From Domibacillus tundrae (GTDB lineage: Bacteria; Bacillota; Bacilli; Bacillales; Domibacillaceae), in the NCBI RefSeq assembly GCF_000970675.1, contig NZ_LAJA01000003.1, forward strand, positions 43,836 to 107,835: a stretch of DNA of 64,000 nucleotides, given 5' to 3'. Shown here piece after piece: positions 8,808 to 16,756 of this stretch (its first letter is position 1; the number at the start of each line of letters is the position of its first letter). Under the pieces are notes generated by a model. The model was not told the DNA's origin and ran no database searches. It saw nothing but the letters and a program-made list of their open reading frames with translations. Made by a program: the position numbers and the translations under genes.

Positions 8808-10118
8808 TTACTTTCGATATATTTCTAATATATTTCTTATTTTCCGTTTCACCGTCCGATTCGATGATTCATCCCGCAGCAGATCAACCGGGAAATATAA
8901 TTTGTGATCCGTCCGCCGTTTGCCGGAAATCGCTTCAACAATGTCCGAGCGGCTGGACAATTCCTGCAGTGTTTCATCGTCTTTCATCAATAAATAAATA
9001 GGCTGCCGCTCTGATTCAATACCCGGCCGGTAAAAATCGTACGGCAGGTCAGACGATGAATCATGGACGAGGTAGTACTCGGGATCAATATCTGCTTTTC
9101 GGAATAATTCTTCCAGCTCTGCATACTTTTCCTGCTCCGCCGCTGGATCAAATTCAACGTATTTAAACAAATTCCGGTTCATAAACCGGCTGCACAAATC
9201 CCGTAAAATCTCATCATCTTCTTCCTGCCAGACATGAAAATAAAACATGATAACCGACTCGTCAAGATTCACATATTCTTCAAGCGTACAATCCCCGCCA
9301 AACAAAGAGATAAAATGAACGGGCTCCTGCCGGAATGAATATCCCTGTTCATACAGCACTTTTGCCCGGTGCAATGTTTTGGACAGCAGTACTTCGGCAC
9401 TGCGCGTAACCGGGTGAAAATAAATTTGCCAGTACATTTGGTAGCGGCTCATAATGTAGTCCTCTACCGCATGCATGCCGCTCAATTTAAAGACAGCCTG
9501 TTCCTCGCGCGGACGGATGACCCGCAAAATGCGCTCCATATCAAAGTGGCCGTAGCTTACGCCCGTGTAATACGCGTCGCGCTGTAAATAATCCATCCGA
9601 TCCGCGTCAATCTGGCTCGAAATCAAACTTACAACCAGTTTATTCGGATACGTCTTATTAATGACCGCGGCTACTTTTTCTGGAAAGTCGTCACTCACTT
9701 TGGACAGTACCCGGTTAATGTCTGTATCACCAAGTACGATCCGCTTCGTGTATTCTTCGTGATCAAGCCCAAATACTTTTTCAAATGAATGGGAAAACGG
9801 GCCATGGCCAACGTCGTGCAATAGTGCCGCACAAAGACTGACAAGACGTTCTTCCGCATTCCATTCCGGTCTGCCGCGAAAAATATCATCGACAATCCGG
9901 CGGACAATTTCATAGACACCGAGAGAATGGTTGAACCGGCTGTGCTCTGCCCCATGAAAAGTGAAGTACGTTGTACCGAGCTGACGAATTCGACGCAGCC
10001 GCTGAAACTCTTTCGTGCCGATTAAATCCCAAATCACCACATCCCGCACATGAACGTAGCGATGAACCGGATCTTTAAACACTTTCTCTTCTTTCAACTT
10101 CTGCTTCGCGTAGCTCAC
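8808..10118 (-). CDS. ywfO: HD-domain protein YwfO, probable dNTP triphosphohydrolase
   Basis: A 436-aa HD-superfamily phosphohydrolase. The metal-binding residues appear as HSRFNHSLG and the HD pair in LLHDVGHGPFSHSFE, followed by the SSQIDADRMDYLQRDAYYTG signature shared with dGTPase-like enzymes. The Enterococcus faecalis homologue hydrolyses dNTPs, so control of nucleotide pools is the likely role. The start is GTG 10118 behind a GGGGG stretch. It is the first gene of the group leading to ywhC and ywhD. Confidence 0.88.
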   Translation of the reverse strand: MSYAKQKLKEEKVFKDPVHRYVHVRDVVIWDLIGTKEFQRLRRIRQLGTTYFTFHGAEHSRFNHSLGVYEIVRRIVDDIFRGRPEWNAEERLVSLCAALLHDVGHGPFSHSFEKVFGLDHEEYTKRIVLGDTDINRVLSKVSDDFPEKVAAVINKTYPNKLVVSLISSQIDADRMDYLQRDAYYTGVSYGHFDMERILRVIRPREEQAVFKLSGMHAVEDYIMSRYQMYWQIYFHPVTRSAEVLLSKTLHRAKVLYEQGYSFRQEPVHFISLFGGDCTLEEYVNLDESVIMFYFHVWQEEDDEILRDLCSRFMNRNLFKYVEFDPAAEQEKYAELEELFRKADIDPEYYLVHDSSSDLPYDFYRPGIESERQPIYLLMKDDETLQELSSRSDIVEAISGKRRTDHKLYFPVDLLRDESSNRTVKRKIRNILEIYRK

Positions 10119-10215
10119 ATATGCGCCCCCAGTCTCTTTTTTTGTCCATTATAACGGAAAAATCAATCATTATGGGAAAATTCGCACTGATGGATGCATA
10201 TACTGCTAGCAAACA

Positions 10216-10253
10216 GAAAAAAAATCACCTTTTTTCAAAAGAAAAGGTGATTT
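10216..10253 (-). terminator. Terminator of the DUF1450 gene
   Basis: Stem AAATCACCTTTT/AAAAGGTGATTT with T run on the minus strand, directly after the stop of the gene at 10257. Confidence 0.85.
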
Positions 10254-10256
10254 GGA

Positions 10257-10481
10257 TTATGACTTTAGCTTTTTCACGATTTTTTCCATGAGCTCGTCTT
10301 CTGTTAACGCCGCAACGGGTCGGTTATTGACAAACGCAAACGTTTTTTTGCGGCCAGGACCACAATATGATTGGCACTTTATATCAATCGATGCGTCCGA
10401 ATCTAATTTTTCGAGCTTTGGAATCAATGTTTTCAGATTTACTGCTTGGCAATCATCGCATACGCGAAATTCATTCGCCAT
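10257..10481 (-). CDS. DUF1450 family small protein
   Basis: A 74-aa protein starting [15 protein letters not shown]. It has a CxxC pair near the N-terminus and a second Cys pair around [13 protein letters not shown], the pattern of the DUF1450 (YuzB-like) family; function unknown, thioredoxin/ferredoxin-like fold suspected. ATG 10481 has AAAGGA 9 nt upstream; an upstream in-frame ATG at 10511 lacks a ribosome site. It forms its own unit with a terminator. Confidence 0.8.
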   Translation of the reverse strand: MANEFRVCDDCQAVNLKTLIPKLEKLDSDASIDIKCQSYCGPGRKKTFAFVNNRPVAALTEDELMEKIVKKLKS

Positions 10482-10618
10482 GTCAAACATTCCTTTCCGT
10501 TCATTCATCACGATATTTTACATGGAAAAAAGCGTGTTTGCAAGCTTACCATGTATAAAACGGCAAATGTCCGGCTATCCTGTCCATAGAGACTATTTTC
10601 ATAAGGAGAGATGCTAAG

Positions 10619-11164
10619 ATGAAAGTTCGTCAAGATGCTTGGTCAGAAGAAAATGATTTGCTGCTAGCTGAAACGGTTCTTCGCCATGTGCGCGAAGGCA
10701 GCACACAGTTGAACGCATTTGAAGAAGTAGGCGATTTGTTAAACAGAACGTCCGCCGCTTGCGGATTTCGCTGGAATGCCGTCGTCCGCACACAATATGA
10801 AAAAGCGCTCGGTCTCGCCAAAAAACAGCGAAAACAACGAAACCGAATGATTGAGAAAAAAGTGCTGTATGCCCCTCCTGTTGAAGGAGTCTTAACAATG
10901 GCGGATGTCATCGGCTATTTGCAAAGCATTGAGTCAGTTGACACTGTCAAAGCAGAAAACGAGCGGCTGCGCGTCGAAAACGAACAGCTGCAGCACAGGT
11001 TGGATAAAATCGAGCAATCTTCTGAAATTATGCAGGAAGACTATGAAACATTGATGAAAATTATGAATCGTGCCCGTAAATTTGTCGCTCTAGATGATGA
11101 TGAGACACCTGCTGTAACATTTAAAATGGAACGAAACGGCAACCTCGAAAAAGTAGCCGAATAA
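10619..11164 (+). CDS. rsfA: RsfA-type prespore transcription factor
   Basis: A 181-aa protein whose first 60 residues form a Myb/SANT-like helix-turn-helix ([21 protein letters not shown] ... GFRWNAVV), the mark of the RsfA/YwfN family. A long coiled-coil (about residues 115-145, [15 protein letters not shown]) follows, suited to dimerisation. In B. subtilis RsfA tunes sigma-F genes in the forespore and sits beside ywfO and lipL as here. AAGGAG is 10 nt before ATG 10619. It converges with lipL with only a 2-bp gap and no terminator between them. Confidence 0.9.
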   Translation: MKVRQDAWSEENDLLLAETVLRHVREGSTQLNAFEEVGDLLNRTSAACGFRWNAVVRTQYEKALGLAKKQRKQRNRMIEKKVLYAPPVEGVLTMADVIGYLQSIESVDTVKAENERLRVENEQLQHRLDKIEQSSEIMQEDYETLMKIMNRARKFVALDDDETPAVTFKMERNGNLEKVAE

Positions 11165-11166
11165 CC

Positions 11167-11997
11167 CTATGCGAGTGCTTTGTCGTTTCGTTCGATGATC
11201 CGCTGCAAATAGCCGTCAAAGATGTCTGCTTCAAACGAAGTCATGGAGCCGCCTTCAAGCGGACCACCGAGTTCTTTTAGCGATTGAAGGAAACGGATCA
11301 TCACGCTCTGGATTGTCAACGGCTCTCCGGTTAGTTCGGCAAGAGACGCCATCACATCCGGCTCGATATTCGGATAAACCCATTTCGTCTCATTGTTTCG
11401 TTTGGCCGCTTCGTAAAACGTACGAATCTCTGCCGCTCTTTCTGATCCACTGCCATTCACACATAAATAGATTTGAACAGCAACGCCTTTTTTCAAGCGG
11501 CGCTGTGAAATACCAGCGAATTTCTGTCCGCCAATACTAAGATCATAGCTTCCAGGACAGTAGGAACCGACAATTTCATAGGCATCGATATTGGCCTCTG
11601 GAAACATATGGCACATAAGCGTGTACATCGCTTCGTAGCCGCGGTCAATGTCGATGCCTTTTTCCGTATCTGGTATAATAAGCGACAAATTTAGCACGCC
11701 ATCATCAAGGAGTACCGCCAAGCCTCCCGAATTTCGGACAATGACCCGGTAGCCGGCGTCTTCCAGGACTTTCACGCCGTCTTTTAAATACGGAAGCTTC
11801 GTATCTTGAATGCCCAGCACGACCGTATCATGATGCACCCACGCACGTGCAGTTGCCGGGCTGTATCCGGCACCGATTGCTGTTGCCAGCGCATCGTCGG
11901 TTGCAAATGAATGAAGCGGGTTAAAGCCAGGTCCATAGGCGGATTGGTCGATAAATCGCCAAACCGGACGGCGTATGAGCGATTCTGATTGATCCAT
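11167..11997 (-). CDS. lipL: Octanoyl-[GcvH]:protein N-octanoyltransferase
   Basis: A 276-aa amidotransferase of the LplA/LipB/BirA fold. It moves octanoate from GcvH to E2 subunits in lipoate synthesis. The catalytic cysteine is Cys147 in SYCPGSYDLSIGGQKFAGI, and RNSGGLAVLLDDG is the lipoyl-binding loop. The length and gene position match B. subtilis ywfL (lipL). ATG 11997 follows GGGG at good spacing. It is divergent from hemQ, with a folded repeat between them. Confidence 0.94.
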   Translation of the reverse strand: MDQSESLIRRPVWRFIDQSAYGPGFNPLHSFATDDALATAIGAGYSPATARAWVHHDTVVLGIQDTKLPYLKDGVKVLEDAGYRVIVRNSGGLAVLLDDGVLNLSLIIPDTEKGIDIDRGYEAMYTLMCHMFPEANIDAYEIVGSYCPGSYDLSIGGQKFAGISQRRLKKGVAVQIYLCVNGSGSERAAEIRTFYEAAKRNNETKWVYPNIEPDVMASLAELTGEPLTIQSVMIRFLQSLKELGGPLEGGSMTSFEADIFDGYLQRIIERNDKALA

Positions 11998-12060
11998 AAT
12001 TGTTATTCCCCTTCACAAAATGTTCTCTTTCAACTGTAGCTTTCTGACGGGAGCGGTTCA

Positions 12061-12182
12061 AGCTTTAGGCCTGCTGAGCAGGGCACAAAAGCGTTGCGAC
12101 GACCCGGATGGTCTAGTCGCGTGAATGCCACAGGACATGGCAGCTTTGAAGCGCAGCGGGAGGACACCGCGAAGTTAGCTTT
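12061..12182. repeat. Folded repeat, family 2, copy A
   Basis: Shares AAAGCGTTGCGACGA, CCGGAT and CACAGGAC blocks with copies at 18502 and 54331. Predicted stems: CCTGC-TGA-GCAGG, GCGAC/GTCGC and GACC-CGGAT-GGTC. It lies in the lipL-hemQ divergent gap. Confidence 0.75.
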
Positions 12183-12237
12183 TGATCATTTTATGCTATA
12201 GTAGAGTCAGAATACAATACATAGGAGATGAATGAAA

Positions 12238-12984
12238 ATGAGTGAAGCAGCAAAAACGCTTGAGGGCTGGTACTGTTTGCATGATTTCCGTTCAATTGAC
12301 TGGGCATCATGGAAAATGCTGTCGAGTGACGAGCGGGAAAGTGCAATCAGCGAATTCCGCAAGTTTCTTTATAAATTGGAAGCCACACAGGAGTCGAAAG
12401 AAGGCAGTCATTCATTTTACAGCGTCGTTGGACAAAAAGCCGATTTCATGCTGATGATTTTGCGCCCGACGATGGCAGAATTGAATGTGATTGAAACCGA
12501 ATTTAATAAGCTGAAAATTGCCGAGTTTACGACTCCGGCCTATTCTTACGTATCGGTAGTCGAACTTAGCAACTACCTTTCTTCTGACGAAGATCCCTAT
12601 CAAAATCCACAAATTCGTGCACGTCTGTATCCGGAACTGCCGAAATCAGAATATGTCTGCTTCTATCCGATGGACAAACGCCGCCAGGGAGAAGATAACT
12701 GGTATATGCTTCCAATGAAAGAACGTGGTTCCCTCATGCGCAGCCATGGCATGATCGGACGCCAGTATGCCGGCCTCGTTAAGCAGATTATTACCGGTTC
12801 TGTCGGATTTGATGATTATGAATGGGGCGTCACGCTTTACGCAGATGACGTACTTCAATTTAAAAAATTAATTTATGAAATGCGTTTCGATGAAGTGAGT
12901 GCACGCTACGGCGAATTTGGCTCCTTTTTTGTCGGCAGCTTGCTGACAGACGAAAAATTCGCACAAATGATGCATGTTAATTAA
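12238..12984 (+). CDS. hemQ: Coproheme decarboxylase (HemQ)
   Basis: A 248-aa member of the chlorite-dismutase fold that turns coproheme III into heme b, the last step of the coproporphyrin route used by Gram-positive bacteria. Signatures: FYPMDKRR with the catalytic Tyr and MRSHGMIGR with the heme-ligand His. AGGAGAT is 9 nt before ATG 12238; the ATG at 12232 is too close to the ribosome site. Its place next to lipL is that of ywfI in B. subtilis. Confidence 0.95.
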   Translation: MSEAAKTLEGWYCLHDFRSIDWASWKMLSSDERESAISEFRKFLYKLEATQESKEGSHSFYSVVGQKADFMLMILRPTMAELNVIETEFNKLKIAEFTTPAYSYVSVVELSNYLSSDEDPYQNPQIRARLYPELPKSEYVCFYPMDKRRQGEDNWYMLPMKERGSLMRSHGMIGRQYAGLVKQIITGSVGFDDYEWGVTLYADDVLQFKKLIYEMRFDEVSARYGEFGSFFVGSLLTDEKFAQMMHVN

Positions 12985-12995
12985 CTGTTGAATGA

Positions 12996-13026
12996 AAACG
13001 CGCCCTCACCGGGCGCGTTTTTTTTT
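12996..13026 (+). terminator. Terminator of hemQ
   Basis: Stem AAACGCGCCC/GGGCGCGTTT followed by a T run. Confidence 0.95.
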
Positions 13027-13094
13027 ATGCAAGGGCCGTAGACAAAAGCACCTTTGAATACGAATCTGCATACTTTACAAAGGGAGGTGTTCAT

Positions 13095-13512
13095 TTGCCT
13101 GTTATTGCTTACACAGAAGAAAAGCTTTTAGCCCGGCTGATGCGGTCGGAAGCCGGAGGAGAAGGTCCACTTGGTATGCTGATGGTTGGAAATGTAGGCG
13201 TTAACCGAACACGTGCAGACTGTCTTGACTTCAACCAAATTCGTAATTTACAAGACATGGTCTTTCAGTCTCCAGGCGGTTTTGAGGCAACACAAAAGGG
13301 ATATTTTTGTCAAAGAGCACGTCAGGTAGACATTGATTTGGCATGAAAAGTCGTTAACGGCGGCCGCTATCACCCCGGCATCCAATGCACTCTGGTTTTT
13401 TGAGCCTGAAGGACCGTGCCCTGCTCAATGGTATGGTCAGTACAATACCAGCCGATACAAATCACACTGTTTTTACAGTCCACTTGCATCCGTCTGTCCA
13501 CGTGTATATTAA
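13095..13512 (+). pseudogene. cwlJ: Broken cwlJ, spore cortex-lytic hydrolase
   Basis: The N-terminal 83 residues (ARLMRSEAGGEG with the catalytic Glu, GNVGVNR, GYFCQRAR) match CwlJ, a cortex hydrolase of about 140 aa. A TGA at 13344-13346 stops the frame where the family continues. After it the frame reads KVVNGGRYHP, then one extra C in the run CCCC near 13374-13377 shifts it; the next frame reads ASNALWFFEPEGPCPAQWYGQ to TAA 13512, the normal CwlJ ending. So there are two separate lesions. GGGAGG precedes TTG 13095. The partner gerQ 19 bp downstream is intact. Either CwlJ is lost, or both are sequence errors. Confidence 0.88.
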
Positions 13513-13531
13513 TTAAGGGGGAATAGTAAAG

Positions 13532-13915
13532 ATGAATCCTTACGGTTACATGGCGATGCCCGTTCAGCAGGTACCGATGCCGATGCCTGGTGGTCCAAGA
13601 CAAGGGCAAGGGCAATATCCACCAGGCATGGGGCAGGGTCAAGGGCCGGGTGCGGCTCCCGCTCAGCCTACAATGGAAGAGTCTTATATCGAGAACATTT
13701 TCCGCTTGAACCGAGGCAAAATGGTGACGGTATATACTACATTTGAAAACAATAAAGAGTGGAACGCTAAAGTGTTCCGTGGACAAATCGAAGCAGCCGG
13801 ACGTGACCATTTAATTTTAAGTGAGCCTAACGGCCGGCGCTATCTTATCCCGCTTCTTTATCTGGATTATGCCACATTTGAAGGTGAAGTTGTTTACGAA
13901 TATCCGTATCACTGA
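13532..13915 (+). CDS. gerQ: Spore coat protein GerQ
   Basis: A 127-aa coat protein with a Gly/Pro/Gln-rich N-terminal third (residues 1-45) and a conserved C-terminal domain (YIENIFRLNRGKMVTVY ... EGEVVYEYPYH). In B. subtilis GerQ is cross-linked by transglutaminase and is needed to place CwlJ in the coat. GGGGG sits 9 nt before ATG 13532. It follows the broken cwlJ, so the client of this protein may be absent here. Confidence 0.93.
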   Translation: MNPYGYMAMPVQQVPMPMPGGPRQGQGQYPPGMGQGQGPGAAPAQPTMEESYIENIFRLNRGKMVTVYTTFENNKEWNAKVFRGQIEAAGRDHLILSEPNGRRYLIPLLYLDYATFEGEVVYEYPYH

Positions 13916-13916
13916 T

Positions 13917-13960
13917 AACAAAAAAGGTGACCCGCGTGTTGGGATCACCTTTTTTGTTAC
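13917..13960. terminator. Bidirectional terminator between gerQ and ywdK
   Basis: Stem AACAAAAAAGGTGA/TCACCTTTTTTGTT with T runs in both directions. Confidence 0.93.
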
Positions 13961-14328
13961 ATATTTTTCACAGTAGCAATAATAACCAAAATCCACGCTG
14001 CCAAGAATGCGAGCCCGCCGAGCGGCGTGATCGCACCGAGTTTACTAATGGCTGTGACTGCAAGGACAAACAGGCTCCCTGAGAATAAAACGATCCCGGC
14101 CATCATAAGCCAGCCCGACCAGTTAAGCGCTGAGCTACCCGGGAATTGCCCCATTAAAAAGCCGACGATCATTAAGCCGATCGCGTGAAACATCTGATAT
14201 TGAACAGCCGTTTTCCAAATCTCTAAATACTTCGCTTCCACTTTCCCTTCCAGTCCGTGGGCGCCAAATGCACCAAGTGCCACCGCTAAAAAAGCGTTAA
14301 CCGCTCCTAAAATAATAAATAATTTCAT
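13957..14328 (-). CDS. ywdK: DUF423 membrane protein YwdK
   Basis: A 123-aa membrane protein with four hydrophobic helices and the DUF423 signature FGAHGLEGK near residue 20. Function unknown. AAAGGAG lies just upstream of ATG 14328. It is the last gene of the ung-small ORF-ywdI-ywdK group, in the same order as B. subtilis. Confidence 0.9.
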   Translation of the reverse strand: MKLFIILGAVNAFLAVALGAFGAHGLEGKVEAKYLEIWKTAVQYQMFHAIGLMIVGFLMGQFPGSSALNWSGWLMMAGIVLFSGSLFVLAVTAISKLGAITPLGGLAFLAAWILVIIATVKNM

Positions 14329-14340
14329 TGTTTTTCTCCT

Positions 14341-14610
14341 TTAAAAATCAAAAATAGACTCTCCGTTTGATCCATCCCCTGTTGCAATCCGTCCTGGCTG
14401 ACCTACGACCTGCACCGGCTGCTGTACCGGCTGCGGAATAACAGCCGGTGCCGCCATCGGTTTTGGCACTGGTGTTTCTATTCCCATCAACAAATCGCAC
14501 ATTGATTTGATCGCATAAACATGCTTCTCCATATCATTTGGATTTGCATTTTTAGCAGCAGTAATCTCCTGCTCCATCTTCTGCAGCACTTTTTCAAGTG
14601 ATACCTTCAT
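14341..14610 (-). CDS. ywdI: YwdI family protein
   Basis: An 89-aa protein: an N-terminal helical half (residues 1-45, KVLQKMEQEITAAKN) and a Pro/Val/Gln-rich tail that ends GESIFDF. It matches the YwdI (DUF5327) family; function unknown. Its ATG (14610-14608) overlaps the TGA of the small upstream gene as ATGA, so it is translationally coupled. Confidence 0.82.
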   Translation of the reverse strand: MKVSLEKVLQKMEQEITAAKNANPNDMEKHVYAIKSMCDLLMGIETPVPKPMAAPAVIPQPVQQPVQVVGQPGRIATGDGSNGESIFDF

Positions 14611-14765
14611 TTTTTCTCACCCGCTTTCGGCGAAAATTGAAAACATGGATGGCCTGATGACCGCTTGACGACAACAGACGGCACCTGCTTTGTTTTAAAT
14701 CCGTAAGCACGGCAGCCACGCGGTGCTTGGGGGTCCCACGTTACGTGAAAATGTTGGCATTTCAT
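14607..14765 (-). CDS. Small Cys-rich protein next to ung, start uncertain
   Basis: The frame between ung and ywdI encodes MKCQHFHVTWDPQAP, then GCRAYGFKTK, VVVKRSSGHPCFQF, ending GEKK: 52 aa from ATG 14765. Proteins of this kind are common in Bacillaceae beside ung and are often mislabelled as uracil-DNA glycosylase. Family members start a few residues earlier with an extra Cys; here that extension (EPNC) is in frame but begins with ACG at 14780, exactly 9 nt after GGAGG. Either ACG is used as start or a mutated ATG forces use of the inner ATG. Function unknown; CxxC and a later Cys suggest metal binding. Confidence 0.72.
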   Translation of the reverse strand: MKCQHFHVTWDPQAPRGCRAYGFKTKQVPSVVVKRSSGHPCFQFSPKAGEKK

Positions 14766-14800
14766 ACAATTTGGTTCCGTTTTAAGCCCCCTCCTTTTTA

Positions 14801-15496
14801 TTACGTTTCACGTGAAACATTATTTTCTAAACACCAGTTAATTGGCTTTTCACCCATTGAAGCCAGCGCATCATTTGCCTGTGAAAAAGGACGGCTGCCA
14901 AAAAAGCCACGTGATGCAGACAATGGACTTGGATGCGGCGATTCAAAAATGACGTGTTTTTTTGTATCAATCAATGCTTTCTTGCTTTGGGCAGGCCTCC
15001 CCCATAGTAAAAAAACAACAGGCTTTTCCCGGTTGCTGATCAATTGAATGACTTGGTCCGTAAACGTTTCCCATCCTTTGCCCCGATGCGAATGAGCCTT
15101 TCCTTCCCGAACGGTTAAAACCGTATTTAACAGCAGCACACCTTCATCCGCCCATTGCTTTAAATAACCATGATTCGGTATTGGACAGCCGAGGTCTTCT
15201 TTTAATTCCTTGTACATGTTTTTCAGCGATGGCGGCGGCACGATTCCCGGCTGAACCGAAAAGCTAAGACCGTGTGCCTGATTTGGACCATGGTACGGGT
15301 CTTGTCCAAGGATAACGACTTTTACGTTTTTATAAGATGTAAAATGAAGCGCATTAAAAATATCATTCATATTTGGATGGATCGTCTGCGTTTTATATTC
15401 TTCTTTTAAAAAAGACCGGAGCTCCTGATAATATGGCTTTTCAAATTCGTCTTCAAGCAGCGGCGCCCAGTCGTTCGTTACTATTTTTTTTGTCAT
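14801..15496 (-). CDS. ung: Uracil-DNA glycosylase
   Basis: Family 1 UDG (231 aa) that removes uracil from DNA. Catalytic Asp in [14 protein letters not shown], the Leu-loop [17 protein letters not shown], and LLLNTVLTV are all present. GGGAGG precedes ATG 15496; the ORF could extend 7 residues upstream but without a ribosome site. The last codons (NVSRET) coincide with a parS-like palindrome. It heads the ung-ywdI-ywdK group. Confidence 0.97.
   Translation of the reverse strand: MTKKIVTNDWAPLLEDEFEKPYYQELRSFLKEEYKTQTIHPNMNDIFNALHFTSYKNVKVVILGQDPYHGPNQAHGLSFSVQPGIVPPPSLKNMYKELKEDLGCPIPNHGYLKQWADEGVLLLNTVLTVREGKAHSHRGKGWETFTDQVIQLISNREKPVVFLLWGRPAQSKKALIDTKKHVIFESPHPSPLSASRGFFGSRPFSQANDALASMGEKPINWCLENNVSRET
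14804..14819. promoter_or_regulatory. parS-like ParB/Spo0J site inside ung
   Basis: On the minus strand TGTTTCACGTGAAACG matches the B. subtilis parS consensus TGTTNCACGTGAAACA at 15 of 16 positions. It encodes the last residues of Ung. B. subtilis has several parS sites in this origin-proximal arm. Confidence 0.82.
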
Positions 15497-15596
15497 GCGG
15501 CTCACCTCCCTTCTCATTATAAAGGAATAAAGCGCTGTTTAAAAACAAAGCGGACGGTTAAATCAGTACAAAGTTGAAAAACGGGGAGATTTTTGT

Positions 15597-15713
15597 GTGT
15601 ATACTGCAAAAATCGTAACAAATCAAACTGAAGCGGCGGACTATGAAGAACAGCTCGCACCCGGCCTGCTTTTTGTCGTTATAGCAAAAGAAACAGCCGA
15701 TGATACAAAATAA
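15597..15713 (+). CDS. Possible 38-aa small protein
   Basis: From GTG 15597 the frame reads MYTAKIVTNQTEAADYEEQL, then a hydrophobic stretch PGLLFVVIA and a polar end to TAA 15713. GGGGAGA lies 8 nt upstream. It is not recognised. It sits in the ung-pdxK divergent gap; codon usage looks like the neighbours. It may be a chance frame. Confidence 0.4.
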   Translation: MYTAKIVTNQTEAADYEEQLAPGLLFVVIAKETADDTK

Positions 15714-15804
15714 CACTCTGAGAAAAAAAGGGGCGTTTTTTCTTGTGCATTTTGGAATAGTTTTTTACACTGGAGGAAGTGTATAAAGAGGAGGAATTTC
15801 ATTC

Positions 15805-16602
15805 ATGAAAAAGACATTAACCATTGCAGGATCAGATACGAGCGGTGGTGCGGGCATTCAAGCTGATTTAAAAACGTTCCAGGAGCACGGCACTTACGGC
15901 ATGACAGCGTTGACGACGATTGTAACGATGGATCCCGATAACGGCTGGAGCCACGGTGTTTTCCCATTAGCGATTGATGCGCTCGAAGCACAATTAAAAA
16001 CGGCGATGTCGACCGGCATTGACGCACTAAAAACAGGGATGCTTGCGACACCGGAAATTATCGAAACTGCAGCAGCATCGATTAAAGCGAACGACGTCCA
16101 AAAAGTCGTCATCGACCCGGTCATGGTATGTAAGGGCGAAGATGAAGTATTAAACCCTGAAGCAGCTGAAGCAACGCGTGATTTGCTTTTGCCACTCGCC
16201 ACTGTTGTAACACCAAACTTGTTTGAAGCTTGGCAATTGTCCGGTGTCGGTCCGATCCGTACGATTGACGATATGAAAGAAGCGGCGAAAAAAATTCATG
16301 AGCGCGGTGCGAAAAACGTCGTTGTTAAAGGCGGCAAGCAGCTTGAAAGCGACAAAGCGATCGATCTTTTCTACGACGGAGAAGAATTTATTTTGCTTGA
16401 AGGCGAAAAACATAACACGACTTACAATCATGGCGCCGGCTGTACGTTTGCGGCGGCGATTACAGCTAATTTAGCAAATGGACAGGACGTAAAAGAAGCG
16501 GTCAATAACGCGAAAAACTTCGTTAATGCAGCTATTAAACACGGCTGGAAACTAAACGAATACGTTGGACCGGTTATGCACGGCGCTTATAATAAAAACT
16601 AA
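15805..16602 (+). CDS. pdxK: Pyridoxine/hydroxymethylpyrimidine kinase (PdxK/ThiD family)
   Basis: A 265-aa ribokinase-fold kinase. Signatures: IAGSDTSGGAGIQAD at the N-terminus, VIDPVMVCKGEDE, and the anion-hole/catalytic loop NHGAGCTFAAAI. The MVCKG and HGAGCTF forms match B. subtilis PdxK, which phosphorylates pyridoxal-type vitamers and also hydroxymethylpyrimidine, better than ThiD proper. AGGAGG precedes ATG 15805. It is single, with a strong terminator. Confidence 0.92.
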   Translation: MKKTLTIAGSDTSGGAGIQADLKTFQEHGTYGMTALTTIVTMDPDNGWSHGVFPLAIDALEAQLKTAMSTGIDALKTGMLATPEIIETAAASIKANDVQKVVIDPVMVCKGEDEVLNPEAAEATRDLLLPLATVVTPNLFEAWQLSGVGPIRTIDDMKEAAKKIHERGAKNVVVKGGKQLESDKAIDLFYDGEEFILLEGEKHNTTYNHGAGCTFAAAITANLANGQDVKEAVNNAKNFVNAAIKHGWKLNEYVGPVMHGAYNKN

Positions 16603-16607
16603 ACAGG

Positions 16608-16645
16608 AGCACCCGCCAGACAATGTGTCAGGCGGGTGCTTTATT
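16608..16645 (+). terminator. Terminator of pdxK
   Basis: Stem AGCACCCGCC/GGCGGGTGCT, extended by GACA/TGTC, followed by TTTATT. Confidence 0.92.
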
Positions 16646-16670
16646 GTAGTTCTGTTACTTATTCGAATTG

Positions 16671-16756
16671 GTGTCCAGTTAACGGGATTTGTGTCCACTC
16701 AATCCCTTTTATGTCCATTCAACCAAAATACGTTATTTTCTTTTCGATTGGTGTCC
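16671..16756. repeat. 20-bp phased degenerate repeat, GTGTCC type
   Basis: GTGTCCA, GTGTCCA and ATGTCCA start at 16671, 16691 and 16711, exactly 20 bp apart; a degraded slot falls at 16731 and GTGTCCG again at 16751. The last slots fall inside the 3' end of the nitroreductase gene. Between convergent genes. Confidence 0.7.

Noticed and set aside
13370..13810. 146-aa minus-strand frame opposite cwlJ/gerQ
   Set aside because: Antisense shadow; the plus strand encodes GerQ and the broken cwlJ.
14607..14780. Uracil-DNA glycosylase label for the small Cys-rich gene
   Set aside because: The real Ung is the next gene; this protein has no UDG motif.
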